DNA of 7,698 nucleotides from DTYU01 sp040756575 (GTDB lineage: Bacteria; Bacillota; Desulfotomaculia; Desulfotomaculales; Ammonificaceae), in NCBI GenBank assembly GCA_040756575.1, contig JBFLYP010000039.1, positions 1 to 7,698 of the forward strand. The letters are read 5' to 3'. Below, in pieces: positions 4,248-7,698 of the stretch (the first letter of the stretch is position 1; each line of letters begins with the position of its first letter). Both the position numbers and the translations under genes were made by a program. The notes under the pieces are model-generated. The model had not been told where the DNA came from and searched no databases. It saw nothing but the letters and a program-made list of their open reading frames with translations.

Positions 4248-5123
4248 ATGAGCGATCTTAGCCAGCTAACAGAAGACTTTCTAAATGACCTGAAGCTGCA
4301 GGGCGGTTCAATTAAAACGATTGTCGCTTACCGGGGACACTTAAGACGCTTTATAAATTGGTGCGAGGACAATAATGTTGATTTTCGTTCGGTAACCGCT
4401 CGCCAGATAAAGCATTTCCGAAACTTCATCGGTAAAAACCCCAATCTCTCTAAAAGCACTATTAATATGGTGATATACGCAACCAAAGCCTTTTATGACT
4501 ATCTCATTGAAGATAACGTCGTACCCAGCAATCCTGTAATTACCAAGCGCTTAACCGTACGAATGGAAGAAAAACCGCCCCGTTTTCTCACTGATGAAGA
4601 GTTGACAATAATCTCTGAAGCCATCGAGAAATCTCCCTCGCGGCTTGAATTTCGAACAATGCTATGCACCGGTCTGCGTGTAGGAGAAATTTGTGCATTA
4701 TTGCCACAGGACGTTGTTCTTATTGAGCAGAGGGTTTTTCTACGCGTCACAAACGGAAAAGGCGGTAAGGGGCGCTATGTACCCGTTACGGATCAAAAGG
4801 TTGCTGAAGAGCTTCTGTCTCTTAAGAAGAGCAAAAAAGAACAGTTGACACTTTTCGAGTGCCCGCCGGCCAGGGGGAAAGAAACGCTTTTCGGGAAAAC
4901 AATCAGGACTTTGGACCGGCACGCGAAGGTGATCGCTGAGGAGACCGGCATAGAATTCACCCCGCACCGGCTGAGACACACCTTTGCTACCCGCTTGTTG
5001 AACTCCGGTGAAACTTTGGACGTTGTGCAGAACGCCCTCGGGCACCGGAACATTCAGACGACGCGGCGCTACGCGCGTACCCTGCCCAAAGCTTTCTTTC
5101 ACCTGGCGGCGCGGATCGGATAA
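4248..5123 (+). CDS. Tyrosine recombinase / integrase (XerC/XerD-like)
   Basis: The 291-residue enzyme cuts and rejoins DNA strands at specific sites through a covalent phosphotyrosine. It starts at ATG 4248, seven bases after AAAGGGG. Residues 1-100 are the SAM-like core-binding domain (YRGHLRRFINWCEDNN, STINMVIYATKAFYDYL). Residues 112-291 are the catalytic domain, with R144 (TGLRVGE), a beta-hairpin lysine in the GKGGKGRYVPV segment (K171 or K174), H240 and R243 (PHRLRHTFA), H266 (LGHRNIQTT) and nucleophile Y275 (RRYART), so the full set is present. Length fits Xer-like and phage integrases of the short type without an arm-binding domain. It is transcribed away from the RHH operon and toward the early-type genes, from which no terminator separates it. 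Base composition is AT-rich in the first two thirds and GC-rich at the end. It could integrate the element or resolve dimers. Confidence 0.96.
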   Translation: MSDLSQLTEDFLNDLKLQGGSIKTIVAYRGHLRRFINWCEDNNVDFRSVTARQIKHFRNFIGKNPNLSKSTINMVIYATKAFYDYLIEDNVVPSNPVITKRLTVRMEEKPPRFLTDEELTIISEAIEKSPSRLEFRTMLCTGLRVGEICALLPQDVVLIEQRVFLRVTNGKGGKGRYVPVTDQKVAEELLSLKKSKKEQLTLFECPPARGKETLFGKTIRTLDRHAKVIAEETGIEFTPHRLRHTFATRLLNSGETLDVVQNALGHRNIQTTRRYARTLPKAFFHLAARIG

Positions 5124-5196
5124 ATCTTGAGGAAGATGGTGGGGCCCTTTCAAGGCGGCACGAATAGGTTAAACCCCGCAGGAGGTGACTGAAGCG

Positions 5197-5394
5197 GTGA
5201 CCCATGAGGAAGCCATAAAGCATAAGAAATGCCGGGTTTGCGGCAACCCTCGGTGCCCGTACCCGGGCGACGAGGATTACGCCAGGGCGCTACGGGGAAA
5301 ATGGGGCGGCAACCCGGATAACAAAGAGTGCTGGATACCGATCGGAACTGACCCGCAAAAAGAGGTGGTAAGGCGTGGTTCGGAAACAGGTTGA
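5197..5394 (+). CDS. Small Cys-rich, probably zinc-binding protein
   Basis: The 65-residue product starts at GTG 5197, behind AGGAGGTGA at 5180-5188. The in-frame GTG at 5185 overlaps that binding site and is therefore not the start. Four Cys at residues 12, 15, 20 and 45 (CRVCGNPRC, then ECW) suit one zinc site, although the last is well separated. Between them is a charged, aromatic stretch (DEDYARALRGKWGG). The gene is the first of the packed rightward set, 73 bases after the integrase stop with no terminator in between, and its end overlaps the next gene by 20 bases. No family is recognised; small proteins of this kind are common in phage early regions, which is context only. Confidence 0.73.
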   Translation: MTHEEAIKHKKCRVCGNPRCPYPGDEDYARALRGKWGGNPDNKECWIPIGTDPQKEVVRRGSETG

Positions 5395-5602
5395 AAACCA
5401 GATGCGTTTCGTCCTGGCAGAGATTGACCGCTGTGAACTCGAGATCCGGGCGGCGAATAGTGCCCAGCGGAAACTGCAAGACCTGCGCCGGGAACTCGAG
5501 CGGCTGGCGGAGTCTTACGCGAAAATCTCGGGCGCGGAAGACGCCGAGCGTAAACTGCTCAAAACCGGCTGGGATCCGATCGGCCGGGAAGGTGCGGGTT
5601 AA
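5375..5602 (+). CDS. Small coiled-coil protein
   Basis: The 75-residue product starts at GTG 5375 with AGAGGTGG upstream, inside the end of the preceding gene (20-base overlap), so translation is probably coupled. Residues 4-58 are almost entirely helical and rich in Glu, Arg, Leu and Ala with heptad spacing (EIDRCELEIRAANSAQRKL, DLRRELERLAESYAKI), which indicates a dimeric coiled coil. The last 15 residues (TGWDPIGREGAG) form a short tail. There is no signal peptide, membrane span or metal site. It stops at TAA immediately before the ATG of the next gene. I do not recognise a family; a scaffold or accessory role in the early operon is a guess from composition. Confidence 0.73.
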   Translation: MVRKQVENQMRFVLAEIDRCELEIRAANSAQRKLQDLRRELERLAESYAKISGAEDAERKLLKTGWDPIGREGAG

Positions 5603-5923
5603 ATGAGGTTCCACAAGCGCAGGCCGCCTTTTTGCGTCATCAGAAAATGCCGGCCGGTGGCGGTGCACGGCTGCACCGCGAAGGGGCACGCCTCGGGCGA
5701 ATCCGGATTCTGTATCGGAAAAATGAGCGAGGCCGAGGTGTGGACCGCGGAAACGGTCGAGCACGTGAACGACATCTGTTTCTGTGTCTACACCCCGTTC
5801 AAGGGGTGGGTCCGGTTCGTGGTGAACGAGATGGATCTCAGGATTATTACGGCACTCATACGAAGTTTCGCAAAGAAGACGGAGGTTAATGTCCCCAGCC
5901 TTGTTGTCGTAAAGGAGAAGTGA
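5603..5923 (+). CDS. Cys-rich small protein, unrecognised
   Basis: The 106-residue product starts at ATG 5603, directly adjoining the TAA of the preceding gene, with GGAAGGTG eight bases upstream. The N-terminal 40 residues are basic and hold four Cys (C11, C16, C24, C37) plus His 22 and His 29, enough for a zinc knuckle of unusual spacing. A second pair, C59-x-C61 (CFC), lies in a mixed beta segment (NDICFCVYTPFKGWVRFVV). The C-terminal third (LRIITALIRSFAKK) is a helix with a basic face, ending in VPSLVVVKEK. The stop overlaps the next start by four bases (GTGA). There is no recognisable family; the fold may be a small alpha/beta domain with a metal-binding N-terminus. Confidence 0.73.
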   Translation: MRFHKRRPPFCVIRKCRPVAVHGCTAKGHASGESGFCIGKMSEAEVWTAETVEHVNDICFCVYTPFKGWVRFVVNEMDLRIITALIRSFAKKTEVNVPSLVVVKEK

Positions 5924-6231
5924 TCGCCTTGCTGCCCGTTGGATTGCGTAAGAAAACGACGCCGGTGAAGTGCAGCGCACCCCGCCGGCAGGGAAACCTC
6001 CTCCTTGTTTTACGTCAGCCGGAAAAGACGGTAAGAATACTGCGCGTCAAAACAAACCTCTCGGCTGAGCAACTCGCGGCCGCTATCAGGCGGGAAGAGC
6101 GGTCGGCTGGCCGAAGGGTGCTGCTGTGTGACACGGCAAGGATACTGTTCGCGGCGGCCGTAATCGCATTCTGGTGGGCAGTCTGTTACTGGATGGGCTG
6201 CCTGCTGTTCGGGCCGGGGGGCGGACAGTGA
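5920..6231 (+). CDS. Small protein with C-terminal membrane span
   Basis: About 100 residues. The frame overlaps the preceding gene at GTGA (5920-5923). GTG 5920 is only two bases from GGAG, so TTG 5929 (11 bases from it) is a real alternative; the difference is three residues. The N-terminal two thirds are soluble and basic, with a beta-rich part (GNLLLVLRQ, KTVRILRVKT) and a helix (SAEQLAAAIRREER). Residues about 74-97 (RILFAAAVIAFWWAVCYWM, then GCLLF) form a single hydrophobic span close to the C-terminus, the arrangement of a tail-anchored protein with its soluble part in the cytoplasm. Three Cys lie at 70, 89 and 94. The stop overlaps the next start (GTGA, 6228-6231). No family is recognised. 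Confidence 0.68.
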   Translation: MIALLPVGLRKKTTPVKCSAPRRQGNLLLVLRQPEKTVRILRVKTNLSAEQLAAAIRREERSAGRRVLLCDTARILFAAAVIAFWWAVCYWMGCLLFGPGGGQ

Positions 6232-6629
6232 AAAGCCTGGAGGAGATTATCGAGGCGTTATCCCACGTGGATGTCGAGGTAAAGTGCCAGACGTGCGGTG
6301 CGGGGGTTAGGTTTAAAGGCAAACAGTTTACCGCGCATTGCACCTGCGGGCGGTTTATTGTGCTGACAAAAAATTTCCTGGCTCAACTTAAGGAAAAAAA
6401 CCACAAGAGACAGGAAGGCGATTGGAAACCGGGACCGCCAAACTGCGGCATATGCAACGACAAGGGGTTTGTTATCCTGACTGAGCAGCGGAACACTGTG
6501 TCGTACGACTACGGCTACCGCTGCCTTTGCGCGGCGGGCCAGGCGAGAAGCGATCTCTCCGGGTGGCCGGTGGTGCCTGCGGAAAAGGTGTCCAGGCCCC
6601 TCTATGAGCAGGATGAGATCCCGTTTTAA
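6228..6629 (+). CDS. Double zinc-finger protein with SSB-like acidic C-terminal tip
   Basis: The 133-residue product starts at GTG 6228, overlapping the previous stop, with GGGGGCGG just upstream; starts further up would lie deep in the preceding gene. Module 1 has C20, C23, C38 and C40 (CQTC, CTCGR). Module 2 has C73, C76, C99 and C101 (CGICNDKGFVI, YRCLC). Module 2 resembles the metal-binding segment near the start of phage and plasmid replication or helicase-loader proteins (CxxCxDxGFV ... CxC), by family knowledge and not by a search. The last residues, YEQDEIPF, match the acidic-then-hydrophobic tip of single-stranded DNA-binding proteins (DDDIPF type), which docks onto replication and repair enzymes. 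No OB fold is seen. A role at the element's replication fork is inferred. Confidence 0.8.
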   Translation: MKSLEEIIEALSHVDVEVKCQTCGAGVRFKGKQFTAHCTCGRFIVLTKNFLAQLKEKNHKRQEGDWKPGPPNCGICNDKGFVILTEQRNTVSYDYGYRCLCAAGQARSDLSGWPVVPAEKVSRPLYEQDEIPF

Positions 6630-6647
6630 GTCGGTGCGCGGGACGGG

Positions 6648-7529
6648 GTGAGCGGTGTGCCCGGCAGCAGATTCGATGCGCCGGATCCGGAGACTCAGCG
6701 GCCGCCGCCGGAAACACCGGGCAATGTACTGGTGAAGCTGCGGCCCGGAGACCGGGTTAGTGTCGAGTGGAACTGCAAACAGGATCGCGGCGGCTACGGG
6801 GGTGAAGGAACCGTGATGCAGGTCACCGCCCGGCAGGTGGTGATCAAGCACCCGTTAAGATATACCTTTTGTGTTACTCGCGCGCACCTGATAAGCGGGA
6901 CAAAAATAACGCTGATACGAAAGGAAGACACGGAAATGGCGGACCTTCATTTATCGGGCGAAAACTTGCGGGAATACGAAAGACCCGTCGAGGAACCGGA
7001 ACAGATGTCACTCCCGGGCGAACCGCTTCGAGAAGACCGCACGCCGGCCGAAAGCCCGGAACAGTCGCCGCATGCAGATGGACCGCCGACGCCGGTTGAG
7101 GCGTTGGAACGCGGTTTGCCTTTAACTACGGCGCGCGTTATGACGCCGGCGGATCTGACCAAGGAGACGGCGGAGAAGCTGCTGGCCGCGGGAGTGACGA
7201 AGCGGGAGATAATGCGCCTGTACAGCTACAGGAGTTCGCAGGGCTTTTTCGGCCGGCTGCAAAAGTGGGGGCTGCACAAGAGCGCCGTGGCGAAGAGCAG
7301 CAAAAAGACACCGGCCAAGCCACGGGGTAAGGAGGTATCGCTGGAAGAAGCCATCAGGACTCTGGACAGGGCACGTGAGAATCTTAAATCCGTCAAACTG
7401 ATCATCAAACGAGAAAAGGACCTGCTGACGGAAGATCTGACCGCACGCCTCGCCGCGATAGAAAAGGAGTTCGCGGAGGAAGTTTCCAGGTTTGAGACGG
7501 CGCTCAAAAACACCAAGGTGGTGGTTTGA
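6648..7529 (+). CDS. Modular protein: FDxxDPET motif, SH3-like region, tandem repeat, helix-turn-helix, coiled coil
   Basis: From GTG 6648 the product has 293 residues; GTG 6657 has better spacing to GGGGTG and is an alternative, and ATG 6936 with AAAGGAAG upstream could give a shorter second product. Parts in order: the motif RFDAPDPETQR (residues 8-18), a Pro patch, a beta-rich SH3/KOW-like region (about 27-92, VLVKLRPGDRVSVEWN, GEGTVMQVTARQVVI), an acidic, Pro-rich linker with a 20-residue tandem repeat (104-143), a helix-turn-helix (about 169-208, LLAAGVTKREIMRLY ... LQKWGL) of the resolvase/Mor-like short type, a basic patch (KSSKKTPAKPRGK), and a coiled coil (228-288). DNA binding is probable and oligomerisation likely. 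A regulator or replication organiser of the rightward operon fits, but no family is recognised. Its stop is one base before the next start. Confidence 0.83.
   Translation: MSGVPGSRFDAPDPETQRPPPETPGNVLVKLRPGDRVSVEWNCKQDRGGYGGEGTVMQVTARQVVIKHPLRYTFCVTRAHLISGTKITLIRKEDTEMADLHLSGENLREYERPVEEPEQMSLPGEPLREDRTPAESPEQSPHADGPPTPVEALERGLPLTTARVMTPADLTKETAEKLLAAGVTKREIMRLYSYRSSQGFFGRLQKWGLHKSAVAKSSKKTPAKPRGKEVSLEEAIRTLDRARENLKSVKLIIKREKDLLTEDLTARLAAIEKEFAEEVSRFETALKNTKVVV
6957..7076 (+). repeat. Two tandem 60-bp units coding for a diverged 20-residue repeat
   Basis: Unit 1 (6957-7016) encodes GENLREYERPVEEPEQMSLP; unit 2 (7017-7076) encodes GEPLREDRTPAESPEQSPHA. The reading frame is kept, with GE.LRE..RPxExPEQ shared. 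The nucleotide sequences have diverged, so the duplication is old or held by selection on the protein. It sits in the linker between the SH3-like and helix-turn-helix parts. Confidence 0.7.
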
Positions 7530-7530
7530 C

Positions 7531-7698
7531 TTGCCGGAGGAAGAAGAGCCGTGCGACCTCTGCGGGGTGGGCGCTTACGCGGGCTATGGGCCCGCCTGCC
7601 GGAGTGTCAACTGCGAGTGGTGGTGCGGCGAGGGAGTTTGTCTATTAGCTGTAGACCGCGAGGTTACGGGCGAAATAGGGGTTTCCGCAGCGGATGCT
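7531..7698 (+). CDS. Cys-rich protein, N-terminal part (3' end beyond the window)
   Basis: A frame opens at TTG 7531, one base after the preceding TGA, with AAGGTGG at 7515-7521 about nine bases upstream, and stays open for 56 codons to the window edge. No ATG or better-placed start exists, so TTG is used, in keeping with the weak starts of this operon. The N-terminus is acidic (PEEEEP). Six Cys follow within 35 residues: CDLC, then PACRSVNC, WWC and GVC, a density that implies one or two metal sites or a structural disulfide set. The spacing does not match a zinc ribbon I can name. It continues the pattern of small Cys-rich proteins in the rightward operon, and its total length is unknown. 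Confidence 0.7.
   Translation, partial: MPEEEEPCDLCGVGAYAGYGPACRSVNCEWWCGEGVCLLAVDREVTGEIGVSAADA

Noticed and set aside
4740..5153. Minus-strand frames opposite the integrase
   Set aside because: The plus-strand integrase carries all catalytic residues through this stretch, and the minus-strand readings have no recognisable features.
5135..5191. Possible 18-codon leader peptide (ATG 5135 to TGA) between integrase and the next gene
   Set aside because: GAGGAAG touches the ATG, too close to act as its ribosome binding site, and the peptide shows no attenuation features.
5150..5980. 276-codon open frame on the minus strand
   Set aside because: It lies opposite four small plus-strand genes that have ribosome binding sites and tight overlaps. 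It has no binding site of its own and its composition (His, Arg, Pro) is that of an antisense shadow in GC-rich DNA.
6174..6227. Upstream extension of the double zinc-finger protein
   Set aside because: It would overlap the preceding gene by nearly 60 bases, whereas GTG 6228 has a G-rich binding site and the usual four-base overlap.
6258..6851. 197-codon open frame on the minus strand
   Set aside because: It is antisense to the zinc-finger gene with clear CxxC modules and to the start of the next gene, with no ribosome binding site. Rejected as a shadow.
1..7698. tRNA, rRNA, CRISPR array or insertion sequence
   Set aside because: No cloverleaf with a GTTCxAxxC-type arm, no regularly spaced repeats and no transposase reading were seen on either strand by eye. 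A covariance search was not possible.

Overview
The window looks like part of a mobile element, most likely a temperate virus or prophage or a phage-plasmid, from a GC-rich member of the Bacillota (Clostridia, Desulfotomaculia-like). The grounds are strong GGAGG-type ribosome binding sites before almost every gene, many GTG and TTG starts, a copper-amine-oxidase N-terminal-type domain that is common in that group, a tyrosine recombinase, and long runs of small overlapping genes. The host assignment is inference.

Left end (1-540, plus strand): the 3' end of a small protein that may be a virion component, then a short unrecognised gene. This unit meets a rightward-starting, leftward-running (minus-strand) operon at a minus-strand terminator at 509-540. 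Between the terminator and the operon's last gene lie a palindrome, two hairpins and a coding-like 3' remnant with no start codon (630-752).

Centre-left (751-3840, minus strand, transcribed leftward): a five-gene operon. In transcription order it encodes a ribbon-helix-helix (RHH) regulator, a small zinc-ribbon protein, a multi-pass membrane protein, a membrane-anchored protein with an Ig-like domain and a transglutaminase-like domain, and an exported protein with two copper-amine-oxidase-N-type halves. Paired CAGGTAG-type half-sites sit inside the operon promoter and again between the first two genes, where they also form a terminator-like hairpin. This suggests autoregulation plus an internal checkpoint. 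The module looks like an envelope-directed cargo; its function is unknown.

Centre (3841-4247): a divergent, mostly AT-rich control region with the RHH operon promoter to the left and a good promoter for the integrase to the right. It is the natural place to look for attP. A GC-rich patch in it holds a 42-codon open frame of doubtful status.

Centre-right (4248-5123): a complete tyrosine recombinase with all catalytic residues. Its base composition shifts from AT-rich at the 5' end to GC-rich at the 3' end.

Right (5197-7698, plus strand): a tightly packed early-type operon of small proteins, several rich in Cys pairs. One has two zinc-finger-like modules and an SSB-like acidic C-terminal tip. 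A larger protein follows with an SH3-like region, a 20-residue tandem repeat, a helix-turn-helix and a coiled coil, then a Cys-rich gene that runs off the window.

The most unexpected signal is a short N-terminal motif (FDxxDPET, preceded by K/R) shared by three otherwise unrelated proteins: the two membrane proteins of the minus-strand operon and the DNA-binding-type protein of the plus-strand operon. The last one shares 19 of 20 bases there with one of the membrane-protein genes.
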